Positions 33,944-45,645 of a DNA stretch of 64,000 nucleotides are shown piece after piece. Source of the stretch: Hypoxylon rubiginosum (taxonomy: Eukaryota > Ascomycota > Sordariomycetes > Xylariales > Hypoxylaceae); contig CADCXA010000048.1 of assembly GCA_902806565.1 (NCBI GenBank), positions 310,001 through 374,000 of the forward strand. The letters run 5' to 3'. The translations under genes and the position numbers were made by a program. Each line of letters starts with the position of its first letter. Position 1 is the stretch's first letter. The notes beneath the pieces were generated by a model. That model worked only from the letters and a program-made list of their open reading frames with translations, did no database searches and had not been told where the DNA came from.

Positions 33944-34503
33944 GCTGTACATATGGCATCCAGAAGTCTCTAGTGATGGTAGAGCATTGCCGTATAACAA
34001 CAAAAATTAACTACGAGAACCTCGAATTGGTTAAAGAAAAAAAAAAAGTTGCAAGGTCGGTCTTCCCAAGCACCGATCCGACGGCTAAGTGGGTCTGGAG
34101 TCTTAGTGGGATAAAATGGAAAAAGGGTACGTACTTAGTACGTAGTGGGGCAGGCAGAAGTCACAAACTAAGAGCTTAATGATGCAGTCGCGTTAGTACG
34201 CGAGTCGACGCGACTTTAGCAGGTACATATGTACCTAGGTAGGCATGGATTTATTCTAATCGTCAATTCCACAGCAATACCAATACTCGCAATCGCGATC
34301 CGTGTAACCTTCAAAAGTGCCTTTTACCTTTTCAATTGCTGCTTAACTCCTACTTCCAATTTGTCGATATGATACTACCTACAATTTAACGCTTCGAATT
34401 CGACAGACTTTATCGCCGAATGACCAACTCGTTCAATCCTATGTCGCCATTTTCCCCTGCCCTTGACACGCTGGAGGCTTAGGTACAGCACCGCAAGATA
34501 GGA
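33944..34503. promoter_or_regulatory. Shared divergent promoter of UTP8 and ELG1
   Basis: 560 nt separate the start codons of the two divergent housekeeping genes, so both promoters and leaders must lie here. It contains a poly-A tract (near 34036), one GTACCTAGGTAGG motif (34231) and pyrimidine stretches close to the ELG1 start. No TATA box is obvious. Confidence 0.55.
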
Positions 34504-37500
34504 ATGCTTATGGCTGCCATCATGGTTGAGAACAGTGCCAGCACAAGTAACACAAGCAGCACGAAAATTCACCCTTTCTTCTCAGCGCCGAAGAACGCCG
34601 CCAAAGACATCGTATCGACAGCTACAACCCCTGTCACCCCAGATCCGTCATGCAGTCCTAACTCAGCCGACAACGAGAGTGTCACAACAACTGCCGATTC
34701 CAGTCGCAAGAGAAAGCGTCGCCAGGTGGTGACTGTACACGACGAGCAAGATGGGCAGGATGGCACAAGTTCATGTAAGTGTTGCCCAGATAGCCATGGT
34801 AAAGTATGGATTGGGTATGATATTAACAGCACAGCTTCCGCCCCCAAGCCGCAGAAGCTACTCAAGCTCAACCGAACCACCGGCACGATTGGCTCTCCGC
34901 CGAGAATAAAAACTCCAGCTGCTACGAAGAAGAAGACAAGAAAGGGCGCGAAATCTAAGACCTTATTGGTGTCTGTAATGTATGGGAACGGCGATGACGC
35001 TTCTCGACTTCGAATAGGCCAACAGATAGACAATATCCTTGCCACTGCTCAGGCACCGATAACTCAGGATATCACCAATGTTGCCAATGCTCTTCCAAGC
35101 ACACCACCCTCGAGCCGAGAGACCGACGATGAACTTCAGAAGGAGAACATACCCAAGAAGCATATGTCGGGGAAGGGCGTAGCTGCGAGCAGCACACCAA
35201 AGCAACCAACTCCCAAGAAAGCCACCCACCCATTCTTCCAGGGAAAGGCCAAACCGAGTAATACTGTCGAGGAGAAGCAGAAGCCCTCAACGAAGGTATT
35301 CTTTACCTCTAACTCTAGCTACGAATTCCACCGCCGACCCGCAATTCCCAACTTCAGCATTCCCAGTGTCGGAACAAACTCCAAAATCCTCAAGGTGCCA
35401 GGTGCGCGACACCCAGCCTGGCCGTGGGAAGGAATAGTCCACGCACGAGGTGATACGCCATCCCTACCCCACCCTCTCGAGACGACGCAATACGAAAGCC
35501 TTTGCAAGAAACGAAAGGCAAAAGGCCAACTAGTTCAAACCGCCGAATCCGAATCTATTTTACATCAGACGGCTTTGGACTTGAACCTGAAGCAAATAGC
35601 AGAAGAATTGAAGGCTTGCGACGACGACAACTTCCAACCACGTCCGTCAATCTTACGAATTCCGAGCCGGCATTTCGAAAGCGGAAAGAAACTACAAGAG
35701 CGCATTGCTGGTGAATTGAAGACCCTCCGACGAAACGGTGATAACTCGAAAACACACGCTGCGATCGCTCACGCATATAACTCCATCCAGATAGGCTTAT
35801 CTGCTTTCGATAAATCTACATGTGAGACTGCCGCCTGGGCTCAGAAATATGCTCCGTCGTCTGCGGAGCTAGTGCTTCAGAGTGGTCACGAAGCCGAGCT
35901 CCTGCGCGACTGGCTGGTCAACCTCAAGGTGCAAGCTGTAGATACCGGGGCGGGAGAGTCTGGAACTAGACTCAAGAGCGTGGCACTGGCGAAGAGTAAG
36001 GGGAAGCGAAAGAAAAAGCTCGACGGTTTTATTGTTTCCAGCGACGACGAAGCAGACGAGTTGAACGAAATACACGATGCGGAAGGAGACGAACCATTGG
36101 GTGGCAGCCTAAGCAACACGAAGAAGACGGTCATTCGATCTTCATCTCGGAGTTCCCGAGATAATAGTCGCCTAGCTAATGCTGTAGTTCTCAGCGGCCC
36201 CCACGGTTGTGGCAAGACTGCCACCGTTTATGCTATCGCTAAGGAGCTCGACTTTGAAGTTTTCGAGATCAATCCGGGTACTAGACGGAGCGGTAGGGAT
36301 ATCCTGGAGAAAGTTGGTGATATGACGCGAAATCATCTCGTGCAGCATCAGCAGCATACGGAGGATGCGCCGCGTGACGGGTCCGGCAAGCAAGGCACGA
36401 TGGCAGCTTTCTTCAAGCCGAAAGCTACCGCGGCTCCAGAACGGACCAAGAAGCCAACTGAACTGCCTGCCGCAAAAGACGCAAAGAAGCCAACCAAAGC
36501 TCAGAAGCAGTCTTTAATTTTGCTGGAAGAAGTCGACGTCCTTTACGAGGAGGACAAGCAATTTTGGGCGACTGTTATTTCGATGATCTCCCAGTCGAAA
36601 CGCCCGTTCATCATGACATGCAACGACGAGGCCTTACTCCCTCTGCAGAGTCTCAATCTCCATGGCATTTTTCGATTCTCCGCTCCGCCTAAAGATCTGG
36701 CTGTCGACCTACTCATCCTCGTCGCAGCGAATGAGGGCCATGCCCTTCAGAGACAGGCGGTAGAGACACTCTACGACTCCCGCTGTCACGATCTCCGCGC
36801 ATCGATAACCGAACTCAACTATTGGTGCCAAATCGGAGTCGGAGATATCCAAGGAGGTTTCAACTGGTTTTACCCAAGGTGGCCCAAGGGTAGCGACATT
36901 GACGAAGAGGGTCGTTCTATCCGAGTGGTCAGTCAAGACACCTACCGAGCCGGAATGGGCTGGTTGAGCCGAGACTCCGCTATGGGCAGTTCCTCGCCTC
37001 GTTCGACTCAGCAAGAACTACATCAACAGATTGGCCAGAATTGGTCTCTTGACGTGTACGATTCTCTCGCGCGCCGCGACCTATCTTCCTGGGCAATAAC
37101 GGCCACCGGGGATTGCTCTGCGAAACAGCGGCTCGGACTCTTGGAATCGTTGGACTCATTCGCTAGCTTAATGAGTGACACAGATTTTGGCGGTGCTGAT
37201 TTCTCGACTTCACCTAACCGGTCTTCTTTGGACGCGTCAATACCCGAGCTACCCACCAAAGTGAGAGAGGATTTTATCGTCGGCCGACAGCTGCTTGAAG
37301 TGTCGCCCTTAGTTCAATACGACACGACGCGTCTCGACATATCCAGCTCTCTGAAGAGTCTTAGCAGGGCACATTTCAGGGATCAGCAGTCTACTAGCAA
37401 GACTCCGGGTGCCTTCGAGCCGTTAGACGAGGCCGGAGCTATCGCTACGCTGAAGAGCCATCTCGGCGAGTCGTCAGCATCGGAACCGGCTATTACACGA

Positions 37501-37947
37501 TTAGATTACAGTCTTGCGTTTGACTCCATTGCCGCCTCGGAGAAGACCGTGGCTGCGGGCTATCTTGACCCGTCGGCATTCGATGGGACGATGAAGTCAA
37601 TTGCCCTCGACTTAGCACCGTACGTTCGCAGCATAGTAGCATCTGACCAACGATGGCAGCAAGAGAGGCTCCTTCGGAGCAATCTTCTCAGCGAAGGCGG
37701 TCAGCCGGGGAAGAAGCGCATGCGCACAACCAGGAGTGCGTATTCAGCGCTAGAGGGCGGTACAAGAGCCAGCACTAGGCGAGAGAAATACTTCTCGGCG
37801 GACGTCAATCCGCACCTCGTGATGCGGACAGGAGGCAAGGGCTGGGACGCAGTTGCGACAGCTGCTACAGTCGGATACAACGCCGCAGGTAGTGACACAG
37901 GGAGTCCTTGCGGGCAGCCCGAGGAAGCAAGTGCAAAGCTTGATTGA
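34504..37947 (+). CDS. ELG1: Elg1/ATAD5-type PCNA-unloading clamp-loader subunit
   Basis: A single exon encoding 1147 residues. The AAA module has Walker A GPHGCGKT (about 565-572) followed by EVFEINPGTRRSGRDIL, and a Walker B LILLEEVDVLYEED (about 671-684) with FIMTCND as sensor 1. This combination is typical of Elg1/ATAD5 proteins. They replace Rfc1 in an RFC-like complex that unloads PCNA from chromatin in the nucleus. The N-terminal 450 residues are disordered and basic, with two HPFF motifs (HPFFSAPK near 23, HPFFQGKAKP near 240). A PIP-box-like QGTMAAFFKPK (630-640) lies between Walker A and B. The C-terminal 400 residues are helical, as in clamp-loader collars. Met3 and Met7 are alternative starts. 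The length is close to fungal orthologues. Confidence 0.88.
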   Translation: MLMAAIMVENSASTSNTSSTKIHPFFSAPKNAAKDIVSTATTPVTPDPSCSPNSADNESVTTTADSSRKRKRRQVVTVHDEQDGQDGTSSCKCCPDSHGKVWIGYDINSTASAPKPQKLLKLNRTTGTIGSPPRIKTPAATKKKTRKGAKSKTLLVSVMYGNGDDASRLRIGQQIDNILATAQAPITQDITNVANALPSTPPSSRETDDELQKENIPKKHMSGKGVAASSTPKQPTPKKATHPFFQGKAKPSNTVEEKQKPSTKVFFTSNSSYEFHRRPAIPNFSIPSVGTNSKILKVPGARHPAWPWEGIVHARGDTPSLPHPLETTQYESLCKKRKAKGQLVQTAESESILHQTALDLNLKQIAEELKACDDDNFQPRPSILRIPSRHFESGKKLQERIAGELKTLRRNGDNSKTHAAIAHAYNSIQIGLSAFDKSTCETAAWAQKYAPSSAELVLQSGHEAELLRDWLVNLKVQAVDTGAGESGTRLKSVALAKSKGKRKKKLDGFIVSSDDEADELNEIHDAEGDEPLGGSLSNTKKTVIRSSSRSSRDNSRLANAVVLSGPHGCGKTATVYAIAKELDFEVFEINPGTRRSGRDILEKVGDMTRNHLVQHQQHTEDAPRDGSGKQGTMAAFFKPKATAAPERTKKPTELPAAKDAKKPTKAQKQSLILLEEVDVLYEEDKQFWATVISMISQSKRPFIMTCNDEALLPLQSLNLHGIFRFSAPPKDLAVDLLILVAANEGHALQRQAVETLYDSRCHDLRASITELNYWCQIGVGDIQGGFNWFYPRWPKGSDIDEEGRSIRVVSQDTYRAGMGWLSRDSAMGSSSPRSTQQELHQQIGQNWSLDVYDSLARRDLSSWAITATGDCSAKQRLGLLESLDSFASLMSDTDFGGADFSTSPNRSSLDASIPELPTKVREDFIVGRQLLEVSPLVQYDTTRLDISSSLKSLSRAHFRDQQSTSKTPGAFEPLDEAGAIATLKSHLGESSASEPAITRLDYSLAFDSIAASEKTVAAGYLDPSAFDGTMKSIALDLAPYVRSIVASDQRWQQERLLRSNLLSEGGQPGKKRMRTTRSAYSALEGGTRASTRREKYFSADVNPHLVMRTGGKGWDAVATAATVGYNAAGSDTGSPCGQPEEASAKLD

Positions 37948-38363
37948 ATCTAGGCTCATATAGATCTTTGCTTTACTAAACATGTATATACTTTGAGATC
38001 ATTGGTACTAGCTATCCACTCGCACGAGGCGTTGCATGGGGCGTTGCATTTGCGGGGATGGTTGAGCATTGCTTGGTGCTGCATTTTCGAACGAGCTGGC
38101 TACATAGGGGCTACGACACTGGCTAATTCTTCATGCATAGAAATTCGCACAGACAAAATAAAATCAGTATTAAATAGCCCGCGATATATTTCATCGACCT
38201 TGCCTCCGTAGTTCTGGGTATAATGAGTTCTATCAAGATGAATGCCCGTTAATTCGTAACCAACCGCCCCAATTTCCTCTATTCCCAAATGACCTTCTAT
38301 CCCAAGTAGTTTAAACGCATGTCTTCGACGATACCATTGTTGCATGATGCCATCATGAAGGCT
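37948..38363. other. Spacer between convergent genes
   Basis: The 3' flanks of ELG1 and of the MFS gene. A GCGTTGCAT direct repeat lies near 38030-38050. No gene. Confidence 0.5.
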
Positions 38364-40228
38364 TCAAACCTTTTCTTGGTTGTCGCCACCTCTCTGCCTC
38401 TGGCTCTTGGCGAGGAAAGCAAGGCATACAGCCACGCCGAGTCCTGCAAGACCAATACCTATGTAGTAGGCTCCCCGGTATCCCTTCAGGATATCTTCCG
38501 GGGTACCTCCCCCGTTGTTGATTTGCGTCTCGACCGTGCCCGCAAAGCCCAATCCAAGAGAGATGCTGTAGTTGACAACCGTGTTGACAAGGCTCGCAGC
38601 GATTCCCTGATGCTTTCGGGGTACGGCGTTGGAGAGGATGATTGTCGCGGCCGGAAAACTCATGTCCATGCCCCAAGGCATGACAATGACGGAGACGAAC
38701 GATTGGCCCCAGTAGACTTGGTCAACGGGACAGGTCCCGATAATGATGGTGCCTACGGTGAAGGATACGAGGGCAATCGTCATGATGATAGGCGGTTTGA
38801 GGTGATGCAACATGTAGCCGGTAAAGAGGGCGGCGCAGAGGCCTGACACGGTGACCGGACTGAACATTGCGGTGGCCAATAGGGGTGGCTCTTCCCGGAG
38901 AACGAGTAGGAACTCCCAGGTGTAGAAGAACCAGATACCGAAACAAGACCAGCCACACGCCACAGCACCCAGGACGAATGACACGTCCGAGGAAAAGGCG
39001 TTGAAAGGGATCAGAGGATTCTCCGCGTACTTGAGTTCAAATACAAAGAACGCAGTCAAGGACAGCAGCCCGAGGATTAGCGTAACATAGACATAAGGCT
39101 GAGGCCAACCCACGATGGGGGCCTGGTTCCATGAGAAGTTGACCAAGATGAGACCGCCTACGCCGAGTAATGTGCCCACGAGGTCGAGCGCTTGTAGCGT
39201 ACTCTTCAGATCCTTCGGTCTCTCCTGGTGTTGTCTGTTCGACGCCGCCGGGATAGCGTAGTATCCTAAGACCATGAACGCGGCTAAAACGAGACCGAAT
39301 GCCCAGAACGCCCACGGCCACCACGTAAGGGCGAAAAGCGCCGCGAATAGCGACCCGAGCACGGATCCGGTAGGGGCCATGGCGCCAAAAATGGCAAATA
39401 CCATTTCCTTTCGTCGTCCGGGCGCGTACGTGACGCCGAGAATCGCGAGTCCGTTCGGGAGGACGATGGCAGGACCGATTCCTTGGAGGACGCGGGCGAA
39501 GATGAAGAGAACGTGGTTCGAGTAGATGGCAAGGCCACAGATCATACTCCAGACGGAAAACCAACCCATGCCTATCAAGAACATCGTCTTGTGGCCGAAG
39601 AGATCGCCCAGCCTGCCGGAGAACAAGATGAAGGTGCCCACGGTCAAGCTGTAGCCAGCTATAAACCAACTCATCTCTCCGGGGTCCGTGATGCCAAAGC
39701 TATCGCCTATGTACCGGATGATGCTTATGGATTGACCAAGACCGGCCTCTTCAAGCCAGAATATCAGCCTCGGACGAGTAGAGCCAAGCAGCGGGATAGG
39801 ATGAAAATAGGGGTAGGGGTTAACGTACGCGTAAAGAGCTGGCCGAAACAAATCACCATAACGAACAGGATCTCGCGAGGTAAGGAAAGGGTATCGGCGA
39901 TAGACATGTTCGTCTCGGTCCTGGCGAGGTTCCGGCTGACGGTATTCCTCTCATCGTCTTCCTCCTTCTCGTCGCTGCTCGTCCATTGGTCGTCTCGCGT
40001 CGGCGTCTGCGTTCCCGCCTCGCTTATCAGCAGCGAGGGATCCCGACCGGAAATGCTGCTATCCCGTGTACGCACGTTGTCATCGCTTCCCAGCTTTTGC
40101 GGCTTTTCGGTGGCGAAATTCGCCGGGCTTGTAACAGGTACCTGAGTGGCGCTAGAAGAACTGGAACTGGCCGCCCTGCCGTCGCCGGTGAAGAGTTGGT
40201 CTCCCTCGCTGACCGCCATATGCGCCAT
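38364..40228 (-). CDS. MFS transporter, DHA2-like (14 transmembrane segments)
   Basis: Two exons (40228-39829 and 39748-38364) give 594 residues. The intron splits a Gln codon; the junction reads QLFTQAGLGQS, a pattern usual in this family. The first 115 residues are cytosolic, Ser/Thr-rich and probably phosphorylated. Fourteen hydrophobic segments follow. Loop 2-3 reads GRLGDLFGHK (motif A), and motif C-like GAMAPTGSVLGSLF lies in the fifth helix. Drug:H+ antiporters of this group export toxic compounds or secondary metabolites at the plasma membrane. An in-frame Met at 40276 is an alternative start adding 16 residues. The gene lies between ELG1 and a SnoaL-like gene, so a link to a metabolite is only a possibility. 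Confidence 0.9.
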
Positions 40229-42206
40229 GTTCAAATTGTATTGAGGTTTCCTACCTCTTAATCGATGAACGAACACCGATATGAATGACGACCTCTTTCG
40301 AGAATTACCTGGGTAGATATTTATGGAGCAATGAAAAGCGTCTAGAAGTGGAGGGGCCTATGCCTGGACAACTCATATTTATTTCAAGCACATTTCCAAT
40401 GTCGAAGGCAAAAAAAAGCAAAAAGTAAGAAAAAATTTCGTGATCCTCTCGCCAGATGTCAGACAAACTACCACCTGCCTCTTACCTACGTCGCTACTAA
40501 GTAATCGCGTCGTTCATGTTTGTAAGGCATTAATAAAGGAGTTTAGGAGACTAGATAAGCTTACCGATCCATCCCGTTGCAGGGTAAGTTTTTTTTTACT
40601 GGGGTTTAATAGGTAACCAAGCTAGTTCCTGTCCCGGGATCTGATATTAATTAGTCAGATCCTATCTCCGGAAATAGTATTCGGGGGCCGAGTGACAATT
40701 CCCAGCTACCTAACTGAGGCTAACTCGGAGTTTCTGGCGGTGCGTTGCAAATCCGACCCGGCGCAGCACCGATGGGATATCCATCCCACATGCCACAGCA
40801 ATTTATTAAGCTTGGCCTGCTCTACTTAATATCGTACCTCACTCATACCTTATTCACACTTCATTTCATTACCTACCTTGGGAAACTTTCTGTACGGTCA
40901 TGAAGAAATTTCGAAAAATTTGACATGTGTCTTGCTGCCTGACTGCGAGATCGGTCATTGTCTTAGACATTTCCATGTAACGTCATAAAAGACATCGGCG
41001 TTATTCGACAAGCACGTGGGTGAAGAGCGAAGCTATGCCGCTAGCGTCGGCCGGGACCAACGCATTGGGCGAGTATCCGCTGTTATCGTCATAATTGGTT
41101 ATGCTTGCGCCTCAGCTATCCTTTCAGACGACATATTCCAACCAGCGACAATCAGTCTGCCAGTCAATATGAAACATCTAAGCCGGCGCCGAGATATGCA
41201 AAGCACACGCCACATTTTCGAGATCAGCTGAAAAAGAACGACTGGCTGGTCTTGGATATTTCCAAGTACCTGGTGGAGAATGGCTTACTAAGTATACCCG
41301 AACGTCATCGAGGCCATGGTCCGTGATCTGATCTCGATAGGGGTAGAAATGAAGATGGCATCCAACAACGGCGAACCGTCAACCCAACCTTCTCGCTCCG
41401 AAAGAGAATCCTTCCTAGGTGAAGATTGATGCCGAGAACCCTTAGATGGGATATAATCATCCCCCAATGTCATCTTCACGGATCGGCAGTTATCGTGAAT
41501 GACCATCCCGGCATACCGATTATATTATCCCGCGTCCATGCAAGCTCCCGCGTGCTGAAGCGAACGGGTAGCTGGGATTAAAACGTGGTACCTGGTATGT
41601 AACGGAAAATACTCGCCACGGATGGATAGGTGCGTCGGCTGGAAATCCGATCAAGATTTCATGCGGACGCAGCCGCCGCTCGCCGAAACCCAACGGCGTG
41701 GATGCAGACACGTATCGGTGTATCGCTTTACTTTACTTGATTCGGGTCTAACCTGCTCCTTGTGATACTTGCTAAGTCTTGCCGAATGAACTAAGTCTGC
41801 TTGTCTTGCCCCTGAGTCTCGAGATTCGGGGAGACCGGTCGATGAGACGGAAGAATGCGCATAGTTGCTTCTGCGTAGTGGGTCTGAGGGTGTTTGCGCT
41901 TATTCCACGTCGAAGATGAGCTAGATATTGTCAAATGAAGAGTCATATCGAACGGGCTGAAGCAGATATTCGTCCCTTCTTCGGGCATAATGGAAGAGTA
42001 CGGCTTGTGGTGGCGCGTGCGTACTTCGACCAGACCGGTATATAACTCGGGGAGGCCAGCCTGTGAGGAATGACTACCCTTCTTCCAGCAGAAGCAATAC
42101 CATACGTTCGTTCGCTCCTCGCAAGAACCAAACAGGATTTCTACCTTCGTTCTGAGCAAGGCACCTAGTATAATATACCCTCTTTCACCGATCCTCTCCA
42201 TCGACC
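40229..42206. other. Intergenic region between divergent genes
   Basis: About 2 kb without a supported gene. Frames up to 142 codons occur but lack family features and are antisense or cross obvious promoter sequence. An AT-rich, A-run stretch (40390-40440) lies upstream of the MFS gene. Confidence 0.5.
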
Positions 42207-43048
42207 ATGACTTCACCAATCGATCCCCAAGCCAAAGTGTACTCGCATAACAATGGCAAAGAAGCGGAAATTATGACCAGGCTCGTCGTCTCCGAGTTGT
42301 GTAAAGGCTGGCCGGTATACCGGGACGCGTCCGAATGGAAGAACTTTCGTTCTCTTTTCTGTGACGATGCCTACGTCTGGACTAGTCAGTAACATCCCTT
42401 TAACTACCTGGCCTACACAACGAGAAACACCGGAGCTGATCGATTCATATAGCTTGGAGTAAGCGCCAGAGTATTGACGGCTTTATCCAAAAGTCAAAGG
42501 AGGGCAAGTCAAACGGCGATTTCATCATGCATCGCGAATGCGGAACACTCGTTGAACTCAGCCCGTCCAACGGTCGCGCAGTTGGCAAGATGAAGGCGAC
42601 GATCACTCAGCGGTTCAATATCGCAGGGGATGATGCCGCAGGAATCGAACCCGTCGTCTTCGACGTCGACTGCGACTGTCGGTTTCAGTTCTTCTGCTTC
42701 CTCGACGCCGATACCGACGAATGGAAGGTCAAGTACGTCAAGCTGATATACGAGAAGGACAAGCTCGTACCCGTCGACGGCAAGACGTTGCCCAGGTTCA
42801 CCAAGGACGCGCTCGATAAGTATCCGGAAGGCTACAAATACCTTGGCGCGGCGCAGAGCATGCTCGGACATGACATCGATGTGTGTCTTCCCACCCCCCA
42901 GGGGCTGGAACGCGGGTCGGCCAACTTGCTATGGCTAGAGCTGTACGAGAAAATGGAACAATGGCTCGACGGGCTGACGGATATCGACTTGTCCACAACC
43001 CAGGGCCACGGGGCCTCCAACGGAAAAGGAAACCGCAATGGGCACTAG
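42207..43048 (+). CDS. SnoaL-like (NTF2 fold) protein
   Basis: Two exons (42207-42384 and 42453-43048) give 257 residues. The N-terminal helical part reads EAEIMTRLVVSELCKGWPVYRD, followed by WKNFRSLFCDDAYVWTT and a central strand-rich section (GKMKATITQRFNI, CDCRFQFFCFLD, WKVKYVKLIYEKDKLVPVDG). This is the pattern of fungal SnoaL-like proteins, a cone-shaped fold seen in polyketide cyclases, dehydratases and isomerases. The C-terminal half (YPEGYKYLGAAQSMLGHD, then LLWLELYEKMEQWLDG) is helical and ends in a polar tail. The reaction is unknown. No signal peptide or membrane segment is seen. Confidence 0.75.
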
Positions 43049-44668
43049 CTGGGGAGCGATACCGGGCCTTTAGTCAGTGCCCAACTCGCTACGTTGACTG
43101 GGTTGACATTTCACCTAGTGAAGTCGGGACATTTCGCTTTTCTTTGGTTCAAAAATAGACAAAAAGTAAGTTCTTGGAATGCGAAGCTTTATAGACATAA
43201 ATATACACACACGTTTGATCATTACAATTATTTCTTTAACATATTGAAATCTCTTTCGCTGCCCTGACCTTCTAGCCTTCGACCCCTTAGATGAGAGGGC
43301 TAGTCCGAATAGAGGGCCTGGGTTGGTCTGGATAGATTGATCTGTTAACTGGCTAGACAAGAGTAAGGGTCTCCTGTATGTATACACAGAGACCCTAGGT
43401 ACCTAAGCGATCCCAGTTGCTAGGTTGAGAGTCTCCCGTAGCACTGTCGTCAACCGTGACCAGCAGAATGTAGTTCGACGAATTTTAGCTTTTTGTTTAT
43501 GACTTTCAGGTTGGCTTTGTAGTGATAAAAATGGTAACCTACCTAGGTAGGCTAAGCCCCCGACATATTCACGCAGTACTTGCCTTCTTAGCATAGATCG
43601 AAATCTGGTAGATAGGGGTAAATAATGAAACATAGTCCTAACGAAATATGACGCCATACTTAAAGACCCTAATGTCAGGGTCTTAGCCCTTATCACCTAC
43701 TGTCAAGATCTTAGCCCTAACCAGGTTACAAGTCTCTTGGTACGAGAGAAGGGATAGTATGGAAGATTGACCTCTGCCCCGGCCCATTGTATATATCCGG
43801 AGAAGAAATTCTTATCGAGAAGCTTAAACTTGACTTTTCAACAGAGAACAGGGCTCTCTACTGAGGAGGTGGACGATAACTTTAATCTGATAGAACTAGC
43901 ATAGCTAGATGATGGCAAATATCTCAGGCGTGTATTCACAAGGTCAAACCTGCCATTGTAGCCCAATGTTAAACAGAGTAAGGCAGTCGTCTAACATACA
44001 CCCCGAGATCTGTCAATGGCCATTTCTCGTTGCTTCCCCAAGACGTTGGGCTTCCAAAGACTGAAATATAACTCTGACTCAAATGAAGTTCACATTCTGG
44101 CGTATATGATGCGCCAAGGGGGAATCTGACATAGTTGCATTCCTTCATAAGCCCTCGGCTTCGAGTATTGATAGCCTTTCTCGTAAGGGCACGTCCTCCC
44201 TACGGGCCTGATCGTGGTACTAAGCCGCAACGTTGCTTCGACGCGATTGCAGCCAATAGCATTTCACGTCGCGTCCAAGAGAACGAGATATATGGTGGCT
44301 AAATTCTCGATATAGGTTACCAGGTTCGTATTTAACCCCGGAACAGAAGGGATGACTGGGGCTATGCGTGCTCTAACGTAGCTTTTGAACTCTTGGCTCT
44401 CCCCTGGGTATACAGCCGAGAGCCGGAGGATCTGCGGCTGAGTGCACATAAGCGAAGTTCGCCTGGCGATCGTTCCATTGACGATACGAATTGCTGTGAA
44501 GACTTTGGTTAGACATGACAAGCAACGAAGTATATAAACCTCGGACCTTGGTTGCATCTGGTTGAGAAATAGCTTGTTCATCAACACTCTGATACACATC
44601 GCATCGAAAAACTTCAGCTTGCCTCTAAATCCAAATTTCTTAATCCGAATATAACCAAGCAAGACACT
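43049..44668. other. Intergenic spacer
   Basis: About 1.6 kb with two dispersed CCTAGG motifs (43393-43406 and 43537-43553). The minus-strand frame at 44264-44662 covers the promoter of the downstream gene and is not credible as a gene. Confidence 0.5.
44531..44538 (+). promoter_or_regulatory. TATA-box-like element upstream of the secreted Cys-rich protein gene
   Basis: TATATAAA lies 131 nt before the start codon at 44669. This is a plausible TATA box, consistent with a strongly regulated secreted-protein gene. Confidence 0.4.
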
Positions 44669-45172
44669 ATGCTTCGAACTACTGGTGTTTCGTTGTGCTT
44701 TGGACTCTTATTGTCCGCATTTACTAGCACTGCTCTTGCATCACCAACGCCTACAATCGCATCAGGTCCTACCGCATCAGCCTGCGACACGCCAAACCAG
44801 ACAACGGGATACCCTGACTACAACTCTTTCTGCCAATGCCCACCTTACACCCCCGACTCTATAGCGTTCGGAAACCCGTACCTCGGCCTGGTCAGGTGCG
44901 ACACCAAGTGCTATCCCGCCGTTTCCACGCAGACCTTGATCCGGCCGGAAAACGACAGCCTGGATTCCTGCATGAAAGCTTGCACGGGATCCTTTGAGAA
45001 GGCTAAGCGTGGGGAATTTGAGCTCGGCATGAGGCAAGATGGGGACTACTGGTTTTGCCACGGCGTAAACTTCGTCCAGGGCGAGCTTTGCGAATTCATC
45101 GGCTCACTCGGCACTCGGGAGTTCATAGCAGGAGGTTCGGATTGTTGGTACTTGGACGGACTTGATGGTTAG
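44669..45172 (+). CDS. Small secreted cysteine-rich protein of unknown function
   Basis: A single exon of 167 residues. The signal peptide spans about residues 1-24 (VSLCFGLLLSAFTSTALA). The mature part begins with a Ser/Thr/Pro segment and then carries an even set of ten cysteines (within SACDTP, FCQCPPY, VRCDTKCYP, SCMKACTG, WFCHG, ELCEF and DCWYL I count 10), suggesting disulfide bonds. Two N-glycosylation sequons (NQT, NDS) are visible. No family is recognised. Size, secretion and cysteine content are those of fungal secreted effectors or extracellular matrix proteins, but this is only an inference. Confidence 0.75.
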   Translation: MLRTTGVSLCFGLLLSAFTSTALASPTPTIASGPTASACDTPNQTTGYPDYNSFCQCPPYTPDSIAFGNPYLGLVRCDTKCYPAVSTQTLIRPENDSLDSCMKACTGSFEKAKRGEFELGMRQDGDYWFCHGVNFVQGELCEFIGSLGTREFIAGGSDCWYLDGLDG

Positions 45173-45645
45173 AGCTGGTTCATGGAGTACGGGGCCTTTA
45201 TAAAGGAACAGAAGCGTTACTCGTATGGAAAGGGCGATTTTGGGCAGTTGCAACTTTAGAACTCCTAGCGCAATAATATCTATAATAATATGCTACTCAC
45301 CAATCGCAAGTACTGCTAAAGAGACGTTGGTATATTGTAAATGTTGCATAGCCTACAAGAAGGTAGTTGATACTATTGCCATCGAAACTAGCCATTGGCT
45401 TATCTTCTTGTTGAAGATGACGGGATCACGTGCGCGATCCTGAATGCGTTGCTATATATAGGTGGTGATGCTTACCTAGCGGGGACACCTGAAATATACG
45501 CAATAGTGTCAACGTTTCAGTCTACCTGTTCTCGAGAGTTCGCAGGCCCTGGTAGACGGACCGCATCGACAAGTCGAAAAATCGAGAAAAATTAACATCT
45601 ACCCAAACTTCTCTAAGGTTATAAACTTGCAGAGATCTTCAGACA
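45173..45645. other. Short intergenic spacer
   Basis: The 3' flank of the secreted-protein gene and the promoter of the flavin monooxygenase gene. A TATATATAGG stretch occurs near 45452. No gene. Confidence 0.5.

Noticed and set aside
41791..42219. Minus-strand frame of 142 codons upstream of the SnoaL-like gene
   Set aside because: No recognisable domain; it overlaps the promoter and start of the opposite gene.
44264..44662. Minus-strand frame of 132 codons
   Set aside because: It covers the promoter with the TATA-like element of the secreted-protein gene, and its composition is not protein-like.
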